Source of the DNA: Chloroflexota bacterium
Lineage (GTDB): Bacteria; Chloroflexota; Dehalococcoidia; SM23-28-2; RBG-16-64-32
Assembly (NCBI GenBank): GCA_029262695.1
Contig: JAJCYV010000005.1
Coordinates: 1-60,708 of the forward strand
Length of the DNA: 60,708 bases
Direction: 5' to 3'
Shown here: positions 20,774 to 29,916 of the stretch, one piece after another
How the letters are laid out: every line of letters begins with the position of its first letter
Numbering within the stretch: position 1 is the first letter of the stretch
The notes under the pieces: model-generated
What the model was told of the DNA's origin: nothing
Databases searched by the model: none
What the model saw: the letters and a program-made list of their open reading frames with translations, nothing else
Made by a program: the position numbers and the translations under genes

Positions 20774-21163
20774 ATGGCAGAACGCAAAAGCAAACCACGA
20801 CGACGCGAAAAGAAGAACGTGCCCGTGGGCCGTGCTTACATCACCTCGACGTTCAATAACACCGTGATCACGCTGACCGACCCCAACGGCGCCGTGCTCT
20901 CGTGGGCTTCCGCCGGCACCGCCGGCTTCAAAGGCTCCCGCAAGAGCACACCGTACGCCGCCGGCCTCGCCGCCGAAGCCGCCGCCCGCCGGGCGATGGA
21001 CCACGGCCTGCGCCAGGTTGAAGTGCGAGTCAAGGGACCGGGCAGCGGCCGCGAGGCGGCGATCCGTTCGCTGCAGTCCAGCGGCCTGCGCGTAACGCTG
21101 ATCCGCGACGTGACACCGATGCCGCACAACGGCTGCCGCCCACCCAAGCGACGGCGAGTGTAA
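20774..21163 (+). CDS. rpsK: 30S ribosomal protein S11
   Basis: 129 residues. The segments [40 protein letters not shown] and the C-terminal [16 protein letters not shown] are typical. S11 lies on the 30S platform near the mRNA exit. Confidence 0.97.
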   Translation: MAERKSKPRRREKKNVPVGRAYITSTFNNTVITLTDPNGAVLSWASAGTAGFKGSRKSTPYAAGLAAEAAARRAMDHGLRQVEVRVKGPGSGREAAIRSLQSSGLRVTLIRDVTPMPHNGCRPPKRRRV

Positions 21164-21171
21164 GCGCACCG

Positions 21172-21795
21172 ATGGCTCGATACACTGACGCCCGTTGCCG
21201 ACTGTGCCGCCGCCTTGGGGAGAAGCTCTACCTCAAGGGCGATAAGTGCTACTCCAACTGTGTCTTCGATAAGCGCCCGTTCCCGCCCGGACCGCGCCAG
21301 TCGCGCCGCCGCAAGGTGTCCGACCGTGGTCTGCAGTGGCGGGAGAAGCAGAAGGCTCGTGCCATCTACGGCGTGTTGGAGAGCCAGTTCCGCAAGTACT
21401 ACGAGGACGCCGTACGCCGCCCCGGCGTGACGGGCGAGACGCTGCTGCGGACGCTGGAGCTGCGCCTGGACAACGTCATCTACCGGCTGGGCTTCGCCGA
21501 TTCGCGGCAGCAGGGCCGCCAGGTGGCATCGCACGGCCTCTTCGCAGTCAACGGCCGCCGGACGACGATCGCCTCGCGCACACTTAAGATCGGCGACGTC
21601 GTGAGTTGGAGCCCGCGCGGAGAAAAAAGCGAATACTTCAAGCTTGCAAATGAAAAAATAGCGAGTAAGGAACTTCCCTCCTGGGTGAGCCGCGATGACA
21701 CTGCCATGACAGGCACGGTCAACGAGCTGCCGGGGATGGAGGAGATCGGCGCCAAGTTTAACGCGGCGACGATCGTCGAATACTACTCGCGGTAG
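21172..21795 (+). CDS. rpsD: 30S ribosomal protein S4, zinc-binding form
   Basis: 207 residues. The N-terminus has CRLCRRLGEKLYLKGDKCYS followed by another Cys (C-x2-C, then C-x3-C), the zinc form of S4. The S4 RNA-binding domain (LELRLDNVIYRLGFADSRQQ) is intact. The end ATIVEYYSR is normal. A local AT-rich stretch near 21630-21670 (AAAAAAGCG) is unlike the rest but does not break the frame. Confidence 0.97.
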   Translation: MARYTDARCRLCRRLGEKLYLKGDKCYSNCVFDKRPFPPGPRQSRRRKVSDRGLQWREKQKARAIYGVLESQFRKYYEDAVRRPGVTGETLLRTLELRLDNVIYRLGFADSRQQGRQVASHGLFAVNGRRTTIASRTLKIGDVVSWSPRGEKSEYFKLANEKIASKELPSWVSRDDTAMTGTVNELPGMEEIGAKFNAATIVEYYSR

Positions 21796-21797
21796 AG

Positions 21798-23051
21798 GTG
21801 GAGATGCTAGAACAGCAATTGTACCGGGGAGCCGGATCCGTAACCACGCAGCAGCCGCCCGATGAGCCGCTGATCGAAGTCGAAGAGTCGGCCGACGATT
21901 ACGCGCGCATCGTCGCGGCGCCCCTGTTGCCGGGGTTCGGCATCACGCTTGGCAACGCCCTGCGGCGCGTCCTCTTAAGCTCGCTACCGGGTGCTGCGGT
22001 CACGTCCGTCCGCATCGAAGGCGTCCAGCACGAGTTCTCGACGATCCCCGACATCAAGGAGGACTCCATAGAGTTCCTCCTCAACGTCAAGGAAATCCGT
22101 CTGCGCGCTCTCTCAGACCGCGCCGGCATGCTCGTCCTTGACCACAGCGGACGCGGCGGGCCACTGACCGCCGGCGATATCCAGCTTCCGGAGCACTTCG
22201 AGATCGTTAATCCGGACCTGTACCTGGCCACGATCGACGGCAAGAACAGCAAACTCTACGTCGAGTTCAACGTGGAGCAGGGGCGCGGCTACGTGCCGGC
22301 TGGACAGGTCGACGGGACGCAGCTCGGCGTCATTCCCGTCGACGCCATCTTCTCGCCGGTGCGCAAAGTCAACTACCGCATCGATCACACCCGCGTCGGT
22401 CAGGCGACGAACTACGACAAACTGACGATCGAGCTCTGGACCGACGGCACGATCAGCGGCAGCGAGGCCGTGAGCAAGAGCGCGGACATCCTCATCGAGC
22501 AGTTCAACCTCTTCTCGCACATGGGCCGCCCAGCGATGCCGATGGTCGAACGCGGCCTGGGTGCCGGAATCCAGCTCTCGCCCGACAAGTACAACATGGC
22601 GATCGAGGACCTTAACCTCTCGATGCGCGCCTACAATTGCCTGCGCCGCAGTGGCCTGATGACCATCGGCCAGGTGTTGGAGAAGAGCGAAGAGGAGCTG
22701 CTGGCGCTGCGCAACTTCGGACGTAAGTCCTACGACGAGCTGCGGGAGCGCCTGGACGAACTGGGCCTGCTGCCCGCCGGCGACGGCGGCGAAGAGGAGA
22801 TTCTCGACGCGCCGCCGCTGGACGCCGAAGAGCGGCCCATCGGCGCCAAGGAGCCTGCCAAGGAGCCCGTAGCGGTGGCAGTGGCCGAACCAGAAGCTGA
22901 AGTGGCGCCTGACACCGAACCAGCGCCCGTCGGCCGCCGCACGAAGAAGGCCAAGGCAAAGGCCGAGCCGGCAGCCGAAGGCGGCGACGAAGAGATGCCC
23001 GATTGGAAGCGCAAGCTCCTCGAGCTAACCGATGGCGAGGGCGAGGACTAA
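21798..23051 (+). CDS. rpoA: RNA polymerase alpha subunit with C-terminal tail
   Basis: 417 residues against the usual 310-330. The N-terminal dimerisation domain (GFGITLGNALRRVLLSSLPG) and the alpha-CTD (LRRSGLMTIGQVLEKSEEEL, RNFGRKSYDELRERLDELGL) are complete. From about residue 328 a roughly 90-residue tail rich in Ala, Glu and Pro follows. GTG 21798 is given as the start; the ATG at 21804 is equally possible. The tail sits after the DNA- and activator-binding alpha-CTD and could alter promoter contacts. Confidence 0.96.
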   Translation: MEMLEQQLYRGAGSVTTQQPPDEPLIEVEESADDYARIVAAPLLPGFGITLGNALRRVLLSSLPGAAVTSVRIEGVQHEFSTIPDIKEDSIEFLLNVKEIRLRALSDRAGMLVLDHSGRGGPLTAGDIQLPEHFEIVNPDLYLATIDGKNSKLYVEFNVEQGRGYVPAGQVDGTQLGVIPVDAIFSPVRKVNYRIDHTRVGQATNYDKLTIELWTDGTISGSEAVSKSADILIEQFNLFSHMGRPAMPMVERGLGAGIQLSPDKYNMAIEDLNLSMRAYNCLRRSGLMTIGQVLEKSEEELLALRNFGRKSYDELRERLDELGLLPAGDGGEEEILDAPPLDAEERPIGAKEPAKEPVAVAVAEPEAEVAPDTEPAPVGRRTKKAKAKAEPAAEGGDEEMPDWKRKLLELTDGEGED

Positions 23052-23414
23052 GTGGCCCACCGCATCACCGGCCGCAAGCTTGGCCGGGCGACCGATCACC
23101 GTCTGGCGATGTTCCGAAACCTCGTCACAGACCTCCTCAAGTACGAGAAGCTCATCACGACGGAGGCGAAGGCGAAGGAGATGCGCGGATTCGCCGAGCG
23201 CATGATTACGCTTGGCAAGAAGGGCAACCTCGCGGCGCGCCGGCGCGCGCTCGGCTTCGTCTACGACAAGGCCGTCGTCGACAAGATCTTCGACGACCTG
23301 GCAGAGCGCTACGCCGAGCGGCCTGGCGGCTACACGCGAGTCGTCAAGCTGGGCCCGCGCGATGGCGACGCCGCGCGCATGGCGCAGATCGAACTGGTGG
23401 GGTCGGAGGTCTAG
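23052..23414 (+). CDS. rplQ: 50S ribosomal protein L17
   Basis: 120 residues, GTG start directly after the rpoA stop. [20 protein letters not shown], then [20 protein letters not shown] and the end typical of short bacterial L17. L17 lies next to the tunnel exit. Confidence 0.96.
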   Translation: MAHRITGRKLGRATDHRLAMFRNLVTDLLKYEKLITTEAKAKEMRGFAERMITLGKKGNLAARRRALGFVYDKAVVDKIFDDLAERYAERPGGYTRVVKLGPRDGDAARMAQIELVGSEV

Positions 23415-23456
23415 CCTCGCCGGCGAAGGCCCGGACGGACAGGGGCGCCGGATAAC

Positions 23457-24248
23457 TTGAATGGAAATGGGTCTCACCGCATAGCGCTCCTGGTCGAGTA
23501 TCAGGGGACAGCCTACGGTGGGTCCCAGTACCAGAAGAACGCACCAACGGTGCAGGGCGCGCTGGAGCGGGCCCTGGGAACGTTAACAGGCGAACCTATA
23601 CGACTGGCGATGGCAGGCCGGACGGACGCTGGCGTCCACGCGCGCGGACAGGTGGCCGCTTTCCCAACGGAGAGCCGGCGCCGGACCGACGTCTTCGTGC
23701 GGGGGACGAACTCCCAGCTGCCGGATGACATCGCTGTACGCGCCGCCGCCGAAGTCCCTTCGGAGTTCGATCCGCGGCGGCACGCCCTGAGCCGCTTGTA
23801 CCGCTACACGCTGCACCTGGGCCCGGAGCGCCCCGTCCTCGACCGAGAGGTCGTCTGGCGCGTCGGGCCGAGCCTTGACTTCGAGGCGATGGAAGCGGCG
23901 GCCCGATGCCTCGAAGGCTGCCACGACTTTGCGGCCTTCACACCGCCGTCAGAGGCTAGCCGCAGGCGCACCGAGCGGAGCGTCTTCGGAGTAGCCCTGT
24001 TGAGGCGGGGCCGAACAGCCAGCTTTGACATCGAGGCCAGCGGCTTCCTCCGGAACATGGTGAGGCGTATCATGGGCACACTTGTCGAGGTGGGACGCGG
24101 TAAACTGCATCCCGACGCGTTCGAGCGTCTTGTGCGCGAGGCGACGCCGGGAGATGCGAGTTACACGGCCCCTGCCCGGGGCCTCTGCCTGATGAAGGTT
24201 CGTTACGAAAGCGGGTTGTTTGACGATGAGACGGATGAAGACCTTTAG
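23457..24248 (+). CDS. truA: tRNA pseudouridine(38-40) synthase TruA
   Basis: 263 residues from a TTG start. The catalytic aspartate lies in MAGRTDAGVHARGQVAAFPT. Other family marks are YRYTLHLG and the GFLRNMVRRIMGTLVEVGRG segment. It modifies U38-U40 in the tRNA anticodon arm. The rplQ-truA-rplM-rpsI order is common. Its end overlaps the rplM start by 14 bases. Confidence 0.94.
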   Translation: MNGNGSHRIALLVEYQGTAYGGSQYQKNAPTVQGALERALGTLTGEPIRLAMAGRTDAGVHARGQVAAFPTESRRRTDVFVRGTNSQLPDDIAVRAAAEVPSEFDPRRHALSRLYRYTLHLGPERPVLDREVVWRVGPSLDFEAMEAAARCLEGCHDFAAFTPPSEASRRRTERSVFGVALLRRGRTASFDIEASGFLRNMVRRIMGTLVEVGRGKLHPDAFERLVREATPGDASYTAPARGLCLMKVRYESGLFDDETDEDL

Positions 24249-24711
24249 CCTTTCGGCTAAGGACATAGAAAAGGACTGGGCCGTGGTGGACGCCGCGGGT
24301 CAGACCCTGGGCCGCCTTGCAACGCAGGTGGCCGGCTTGCTCATGGGCAAGCACAAGGTCTCCTACTCGCCCCACCTGGACATGGGCGACTACGTCGTCG
24401 TCGTCAACGCCTCGCAGATCAAGGTCACCGGCAACAAGCTGGAGGACAAGATCTACTATCGTCACACCGGCTACATGGGCGGCCTCAAGGAGGAGACGCT
24501 GGGCACCCTCCTGGAGCGGCGCCCGGAACGAGTCGTCGAACTTGCCGTGCGCGGGATGTTGCCGCGCAACAAGCTGGCGAAGCACCTCCTGCGCCACCTC
24601 AAGACTTACGCCGGCGCCGACCATCCGCACGAAGCCCAGGTCAACATTTCGCGCAAGCGTGCCGACCGCCGCCAGCCGGCCGCGGCCGCTACCTCGGAGA
24701 AGAAATCATGA
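24235..24711 (+). CDS. rplM: 50S ribosomal protein L13
   Basis: 158 residues from ATG 24235 (MKTFSLSAKDIEKDWAVVDA), chosen because L13 proteins normally begin MKT; ATG 24226 and TTG 24220 are in frame just upstream. GRLATQVAGLLMGKHKVSYS and LPRNKLAKHLLRHLKTYAG are diagnostic. The stop overlaps the rpsI ATG. Confidence 0.95.
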   Translation: MKTFSLSAKDIEKDWAVVDAAGQTLGRLATQVAGLLMGKHKVSYSPHLDMGDYVVVVNASQIKVTGNKLEDKIYYRHTGYMGGLKEETLGTLLERRPERVVELAVRGMLPRNKLAKHLLRHLKTYAGADHPHEAQVNISRKRADRRQPAAAATSEKKS

Positions 24712-25133
24712 CGGACGAACCCACAACTGAGATGGCCCCGCCCCCCGGCGAGTACATTTACGGCACCGGCCGCCGCAAGGAAGCGGTCGCCCGCGTGCGG
24801 CTGTATCCCGGCACCGGCAACATCCTGATCAACGGCAAGCCGTACCTGGAGCTGTTCAGCCGCTCCGTATACCAGATCAAGATCCGACAGCCGCTGGAGG
24901 TTACGGGCACGGCCGGCCAGTTCGACGTCTACGCCAAGATTAACGGCGGCGGCATCACCGGCTGGGCCGACGCTCTGGCGCACGGCATCTCCCGCGCTCT
25001 GCTCCTCTCAGACGAGGGTCATCGGCAGGCGCTTCGCCGCGCCGGCCTCCTCACGCGCGACCCGCGCGTCAAGGAGCGCAAGAAGCCCGGCCTCAAGCGT
25101 GCGCGCAAGGCCCCGCAGTACACCAAGCGCTAG
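24708..25133 (+). CDS. rpsI: 30S ribosomal protein S9
   Basis: 141 residues with a short extra N-terminus (MTDEPTTEMAPPPGEYIYGT) before the S9 core GRRKEAVARVRLYPGTGNIL. The C-terminal RARKAPQYTKR, whose last residues touch the P-site tRNA, is intact. Last gene of the operon; a strong terminator follows 22 bases downstream. Confidence 0.97.
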   Translation: MTDEPTTEMAPPPGEYIYGTGRRKEAVARVRLYPGTGNILINGKPYLELFSRSVYQIKIRQPLEVTGTAGQFDVYAKINGGGITGWADALAHGISRALLLSDEGHRQALRRAGLLTRDPRVKERKKPGLKRARKAPQYTKR

Positions 25134-25155
25134 GCGTATCCGGGAACGAAAACAG

Positions 25156-25183
25156 AAAGGGACAGGCTTCGGCCTGTCCTTTT
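25156..25183 (+). terminator. Intrinsic terminator closing the ribosomal operon
   Basis: A perfect stem GGACAGGC-TTCG-GCCTGTCC (25160-25179), extended by a G-T pair and three A-T pairs, runs into TTTT. The UUCG tetraloop is very stable. It lies between convergent genes and, read backwards, may also slow transcription from the minus-strand operon. Confidence 0.92.
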
Positions 25184-25295
25184 CGCTCTGTTTGGCTCAG
25201 GGCTGGAAGCGGGGAAGTGCCAGCGCGTATCGGAGCGCTTCTTCGACCTGCCGCATCTTCTCCTGCGACGGAGTATACTTGCTGTCGCGGCGCTG

Positions 25296-26372
25296 TTACT
25301 TTTGCTGGGCCAGCCAGGCCTTCAGCTCGTCGATAACGGCCGTTGGCGTTGGGTCTTCGCCGTAGAGGAACGCCAGGTAGGCGCTGACGTAGTCGCCGAA
25401 GAGAACCAGCGACAGCATCTGCGCCAGAGCGCTCACGCCGCGTGCCTCGACCGAGTGCGCCGCGACGCCGGCGCGCCTCAGCAGGTCCTTCGTGAAGCCG
25501 TAGCGTAACTGCACGCGCTGGTGCACGAGGTCGGCGGACTCCAGGAAGACCACGGCCGTGCGGCTGGCGATCTCGTGCGGGAACGAGTAACCGATGATCG
25601 CGTTGTGGTGGATCTCCGGCAGGTCGTCGAAGGACGCCCACGACTTGCCGGACTCGTTGAGCTGCGCCTTCCAGCGGCGCGCCACCTCGATCAGCGGCCC
25701 GGCCCCGTAGACCACCGGCAGTCTGCCCTGCAGGTCGCGTGCCATCCGCTTCGCCGGGTTGCCCGCGGCCGGGACGTCCTCGGCGATCTCTTGCACCAGC
25801 GCATCGAGGACAGCGGCCGCTTCGTCAACGTCGGTGGCGACGCCCGGCATCAGCCGCAGCGACTCCGCGATGGAGAGCAGCGGCATCAGGCTCCAGCCGA
25901 GGGCGGAGCGTGGCTCGCCCTCGTAGTCGAACGTGAACGACGGTACGCCGTTGGCGCGCGCCGTCGCCAGCAACTGTCCGCCGGTCGTGACAACGATCTT
26001 CGGCGCCGCCAGCGCCAGCGCCTGGCCGAACGCCGACAGCACCTCCTCCGTGTCCCCGCTGAAGCTGGAAGCGATCACCAGCGTGCGTTCATCGACGTAG
26101 GGGGGCAGGTCGTACGAGCGGACGTTGAACACGGGGACGGCGCACTCGCGTTCGAGGAGCGCGCGCCAGAGGTCACCGGCGATCGCCGAGCCGCCCATGC
26201 CCAGCACGGCGATACGGTCGATCTCCTGGTAAGAGCGGGGAAGTTCCAGGCCGCGGGCCGTTTTCCAGGCGTCGCGGCACTGCTCCGGGAGCCCCCGCAG
26301 ACTGGACAGCATGCCGCCCGGGTCGAGCCTGGCCAGCGCGGCAGGGTCGTCGAGCGCGTCAGACGGGCTCAC
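25296..26372 (-). CDS. Bifunctional phosphoglucose / phosphomannose isomerase
   Basis: 358 residues with two SIS domains. The first carries IAVLGMGGSAIAGDLWRALL and ASSFSGDTEEVLSAFGQAL, the sugar-phosphate loops. The C-terminal half has the PGI/PMI-type FPHEIASRT and the helix with the catalytic His region (VAAHSVEARGVSALAQMLSL). It interconverts glucose-6-P or mannose-6-P with fructose-6-P. GTG start overlapping the phosphomutase stop (GTGA). After its TAA the same frame stays open for 31 more codons to TGA. Confidence 0.88.
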   Translation of the reverse strand: MSPSDALDDPAALARLDPGGMLSSLRGLPEQCRDAWKTARGLELPRSYQEIDRIAVLGMGGSAIAGDLWRALLERECAVPVFNVRSYDLPPYVDERTLVIASSFSGDTEEVLSAFGQALALAAPKIVVTTGGQLLATARANGVPSFTFDYEGEPRSALGWSLMPLLSIAESLRLMPGVATDVDEAAAVLDALVQEIAEDVPAAGNPAKRMARDLQGRLPVVYGAGPLIEVARRWKAQLNESGKSWASFDDLPEIHHNAIIGYSFPHEIASRTAVVFLESADLVHQRVQLRYGFTKDLLRRAGVAAHSVEARGVSALAQMLSLVLFGDYVSAYLAFLYGEDPTPTAVIDELKAWLAQQK

Positions 26373-27817
26373 GCGCTCGTGAGCCCGCGTACAGCGTCCA
26401 GTACAGGCCGCACGAGCGTTTCGTCGCGCACCTCGGTATATATGCGCATCAGCGGCTCTGTGCCGGAGAGGCGAATCAGCGCCCAGGCGCCGTCCGGCAG
26501 CACGAAGCGCAGACCGTCGGCCCGGTCGTAGCCCTTGACGGGCAGGCCGGCGATCTCCTTCGGCTCGATCGTCGGCAGCAGCTCCGCGATGCGGTCACGT
26601 TCGGCCGGCGTCATCGTAATATCGTCCCGGTCGTAGTAGTGCGCGCCGACCTTCCTGAACAGCTCGTCGATGATCGCCGCCAGGTCCTTGCCCTTGCGCG
26701 TCATCAGGTCAAGGATGTAGAGGCCGGAGAGCACGCCGTCGCGTTCCGGCAGGTGGCCGCGGAAGGCGAAGCCGCCGGACTCCTCGCCGGCGATCAAGGC
26801 GTCTGTTTCGCGCATCTTGGGGCCGAGGAACTTGAAGCCGACTGACGTCTCGTGCACCGGCACGTCGTACAGCTCCCCCAGCCTCTTCACCATGCTGGTC
26901 GTCGTGATCGATTTGACCAGCGGCCCGCGCTCGCCGCGGACCTCCAACAGGTAGTACGCCAGGAGTGCGTACGTCTGGAGTTGGTTCACGAAGTTGCCGC
27001 CCGCGTCCAGGACGCCGATGCGGTCGGCGTCGCCGTCCGTGCAGAGCGCGACATCCGCGCGGTAGTCTTTGACGGCCGCGGACGTGATCTCCAGGTTGCG
27101 CGGTATCGGCTCCGGGTTGTGCATGCCCGGGAACGCCGGGTTGTACTCGCCGCGGATCTCGCGCACCTGCGTCTTGCCGCCGCCGGCGAGTTCCGGCAGG
27201 TAGCCGGCGCCCGCACCGTGCATCGGGTCGACGACGACGCTCAGGCCGGCGTCCCGGATCGCCTCCAGGTCCAGAAGGCGGCCCAGGTGCCCGACGTAGG
27301 CAGGTTTCGGATCGAACCGCTCGACGAGCCCGCGCTTGATGGCCTCATCGAGTGGCAGGCGCGGCACGTCCTTGCCGTAGCACTCGTTGATGTGCGCTTC
27401 GATCTGCGACAGCACTTCGGGCGGTGCGGCGCCCGCGTACTCGGTGCGCACCTTGAAGCCGGAGTACTCCGCCGGATTGTGGCTCGATGTGATGACGACA
27501 GATCCGGCGGCCTCGTCACGGACGATCTCGTAGCCGATGACGGGCGTTGGCGCCGGGGCAGACGCCAGCCGGACCTTGATCTCGTTGGCCGCGAAGACCT
27601 CGGCGACGGCCGTCGCGAACGCCTCCGACTGAAAGCGTGTGTCGTAGCCAACGAGCATGCCGCGATCGGCCAGGCCGCTGCCTTTGACGTAGTCGGCCGT
27701 GCCCTGCGCGCAGTAGCGCACGTTGGCGAAGGTGAACTCGTCGGCGATGATCGCCCGCCAACCGTCCGTGCCGAACTTAATGGGTGAGTCTTTCAAGCCG
27801 CCAACATCTGACAACAC
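26369..27817 (-). CDS. Phosphoglucomutase / phosphomannomutase family protein
   Basis: 482 residues of the alpha-D-phosphohexomutase superfamily. The domains appear in order: substrate entry KFGTDGWRAII (about residues 14-24), phosphoserine loop VITSSHNPAEYSG, metal loop CTDGDADRIGVLD, sugar-binding GEESGGFAF, and phosphate-binding RLSGTEPLMRIY. It moves phosphate between C6 and C1 of hexoses. Start GTG 27817; other starts nearby are possible because the leader is short. With the isomerase below and the nucleotidyltransferase above, it forms a route from fructose-6-P to an activated sugar. Confidence 0.93.
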   Translation of the reverse strand: MLSDVGGLKDSPIKFGTDGWRAIIADEFTFANVRYCAQGTADYVKGSGLADRGMLVGYDTRFQSEAFATAVAEVFAANEIKVRLASAPAPTPVIGYEIVRDEAAGSVVITSSHNPAEYSGFKVRTEYAGAAPPEVLSQIEAHINECYGKDVPRLPLDEAIKRGLVERFDPKPAYVGHLGRLLDLEAIRDAGLSVVVDPMHGAGAGYLPELAGGGKTQVREIRGEYNPAFPGMHNPEPIPRNLEITSAAVKDYRADVALCTDGDADRIGVLDAGGNFVNQLQTYALLAYYLLEVRGERGPLVKSITTTSMVKRLGELYDVPVHETSVGFKFLGPKMRETDALIAGEESGGFAFRGHLPERDGVLSGLYILDLMTRKGKDLAAIIDELFRKVGAHYYDRDDITMTPAERDRIAELLPTIEPKEIAGLPVKGYDRADGLRFVLPDGAWALIRLSGTEPLMRIYTEVRDETLVRPVLDAVRGLTSA

Positions 27818-27873
27818 GCGCCGCTTACGTTCCAGAGTGCCGGACTGAATCTCGTTGACAATGCGTCGTTGCC

Positions 27874-28566
27874 TCAGCCAAGTCCGGCCGCCAGCTCTTT
27901 TTCCGCCTCTGAAACGTCCTTGATGCTGTCGACAGGCCGCCAGTAGGCCTCGCTCTTAGAGCCGAAGAGCTTGCCCTCGCCGGCCAGGGCCGGGAAAGTC
28001 TCGGTTTCGTGGTCGCCCTTGTCCGGAAGCAGCGCGAAGAACGAGCGCGAGAGCACGTAGATTCCGGCGTTGATCCAGTAGGGCAGCACCGGCTTCTCGC
28101 GGAACGACGTGATGCGGCCGTCTTCGGCGACGTCGACGACGCCGTATGGGCTCTTCAGCGGCGTCAGCATGACGGAGGCGCTCGCACGCCGGGCGTTGTG
28201 AGAAGCGATCATATCGCCGATCGCCTGGCCGGTCAGGATATCGCCGTTGCAGGCGATGATCGTCTCCTCGCCCTCAGGCACAAGCGCGAACCCCAGCTTG
28301 AGCGCGCCGCCGCGGCCCAGCGGCTCCGTCTCGACGGAGTACTGCACGCGGACGCCGAAAGATGAGCCGTCGCCGACGTGCGCCTGCAGGACGTCCGCCT
28401 TGTAGCCGCAGAGGAAGACGGCGTCCGTGACGCCGTTCTCCCGCAGCCACTCCAGCTGGCGCTCGGCGATCGGCCGGCCGGCGACCGGCACCATGTTCTT
28501 CGGCCGGTCGTTGGTCAGGGGCCGCAACCGCTCACCTTCGCCGCCGGCGATGATCAGCGCGTACAC
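27874..28566 (-). CDS. Sugar-1-phosphate nucleotidyltransferase (GDP-mannose or NDP-glucose pyrophosphorylase type)
   Basis: 230 residues, a single nucleotidyltransferase domain without the C-terminal left-handed helix. Signature LIIAGGEGERLRPLTNDRPK, then GRPIAERQLEWL, the sugar-binding TEPLGRGGALK, ACNGDIL and FREKPVLPYWINAGIYVLS. It makes an NDP-sugar from sugar-1-P and NTP. The base and sugar cannot be fixed from sequence, but the neighbouring phosphomannose-type genes favour mannose. GTG start placed immediately after the metK stop. Confidence 0.88.
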   Translation of the reverse strand: MYALIIAGGEGERLRPLTNDRPKNMVPVAGRPIAERQLEWLRENGVTDAVFLCGYKADVLQAHVGDGSSFGVRVQYSVETEPLGRGGALKLGFALVPEGEETIIACNGDILTGQAIGDMIASHNARRASASVMLTPLKSPYGVVDVAEDGRITSFREKPVLPYWINAGIYVLSRSFFALLPDKGDHETETFPALAGEGKLFGSKSEAYWRPVDSIKDVSEAEKELAAGLG

Positions 28567-29769
28567 CTAGGCCCGCTGCGCTTCCCCGGCCTTCGCCTCG
28601 GCGCCGAGCTTCGCCGCCGCCGCGCGCAGTTCGTCGGCCTTGTTCGTCTCCTCCCACGGGGCGTCGATGTCCACGCGGCCGAAATGCCCGTATGAGGCGG
28701 TCGGCCGGTAGATGGCGCGGCGCAGCTTGAGGTCGCGGATGATCCCCTTCGGGCTGAGGTCGAAGTGGTCGCGGACTAACTGCTGGATCGCCCCATGGTT
28801 GATCTTGTGTGTGCCGAAAGTCTCGACCGAGACACCGATCGGCTGCGGGTGCCCGATGGCGTACGAGAGCTCGACTTCGCAGCGCTCCGCCAGCTCGGCG
28901 GCGACGAGGTTCTTGGCCACCCAGCGCGCGGCGTATGAGGCCGAGCGGTCTACCTTCGACGGGTCCTTTCCGGAGTACGATCCGCCGCCGTGCCGGCCGA
29001 CGGCGCCGTAGGTGTCGACGATATTCTTGCGCCCGGACAGTCCGCTGTCCGCCGCCGGGCCGCCCAGGATGAACGATCCGCTGCGGTTGACGTGGACTTC
29101 GGTCTTGTCGTCGACCCAGCGGCCCAGTACCGGCTTGATGACGTGCTCGTTGATGTCGTCCCAGAGCTGCTTCTCCGAGACGCCGGTGTCGTGCTGAGCC
29201 GCGATGACGACGGCGTGTGCGCGCTTCGGCTTGCCAAACTCGTACTCGATCGTTACCTGTGACTTGCCGTCCGGCCGCAGGTAGGTGAGCGTCTTCTCCT
29301 TGCGCACCTGGGCCAATCGCAGGCAGAGCCGGTGCGCGAGGTTGATCGGCAGGGGCATCAGCTCCGGCGTCTCGTTGCAGGCGAACCCCAGCATGATCCC
29401 CTGGTCGCCGGCGCCTTCGTCCTCGCCGACTGCGTTCGAGATCTCCTTCGACTGCTCTTTCACGGAGACGATGACCCCGCAGCTAATTGCATCGAAGGCG
29501 TACTCCGGCTTCGTGTAGCCGATATCTGCGATCACCTCGCGGGCGATCTTGGTGTAGTCCACGTGGTGACTCGTCGAGATCTCGCCGGTGATCATCACGA
29601 GGCCGGTCGTCGAGACGACTTCGCAGGCGACGTGGCCGTCGGGGTCGTGCGCGATGATCTCGTCGAGGATCGCGTCTGCGATCTGGTCGCAGACCTTGTC
29701 CGGGTGGCCCTCCGTCACGCTCTCGGACGTGACGAGAAGGCTGGGGCTGCTCATAAACGTCATGGTCAT
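28567..29769 (-). CDS. metK: S-adenosylmethionine synthetase
   Basis: 400 residues from the ATG at 29769. That start is chosen because AAGGAGG lies 11 bases upstream (29787-29781), although the frame is open 12 codons further. ATP-binding [26 protein letters not shown] and [19 protein letters not shown] are all present. It makes SAM from methionine and ATP. SAM-using (52122) and SAM-recycling genes (sahH, mtnP, mtnA) lie in the same window. Confidence 0.96.
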   Translation of the reverse strand: MTMTFMSSPSLLVTSESVTEGHPDKVCDQIADAILDEIIAHDPDGHVACEVVSTTGLVMITGEISTSHHVDYTKIAREVIADIGYTKPEYAFDAISCGVIVSVKEQSKEISNAVGEDEGAGDQGIMLGFACNETPELMPLPINLAHRLCLRLAQVRKEKTLTYLRPDGKSQVTIEYEFGKPKRAHAVVIAAQHDTGVSEKQLWDDINEHVIKPVLGRWVDDKTEVHVNRSGSFILGGPAADSGLSGRKNIVDTYGAVGRHGGGSYSGKDPSKVDRSASYAARWVAKNLVAAELAERCEVELSYAIGHPQPIGVSVETFGTHKINHGAIQQLVRDHFDLSPKGIIRDLKLRRAIYRPTASYGHFGRVDIDAPWEETNKADELRAAAAKLGAEAKAGEAQRA

Positions 29770-29916
29770 TGGGGTTCGTTCCTCCTTGTCGATTTCGGGT
29801 GCCATTCAGTCGTTGTATAGGCAAACGATACGCGCGATGATTGAACTGGTATCAAGCGCGGCTGCCACTCGGCGGTTGGGAGCAGGCGAAAGCCTGTTGC
29901 CTTTTCTTTTCCGCAA

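Noticed and set aside
29770..29916. Hairpin in the sahH-metK spacer (CAGGC-GAAA-GCCTG then a T-rich run) as a riboswitch or terminator for metK
   Set aside because: The T-run follows the hairpin only on the plus strand, while both genes are on the minus strand. No SAM-I, SAM-II, SAM-IV or SAH core sequence is present.
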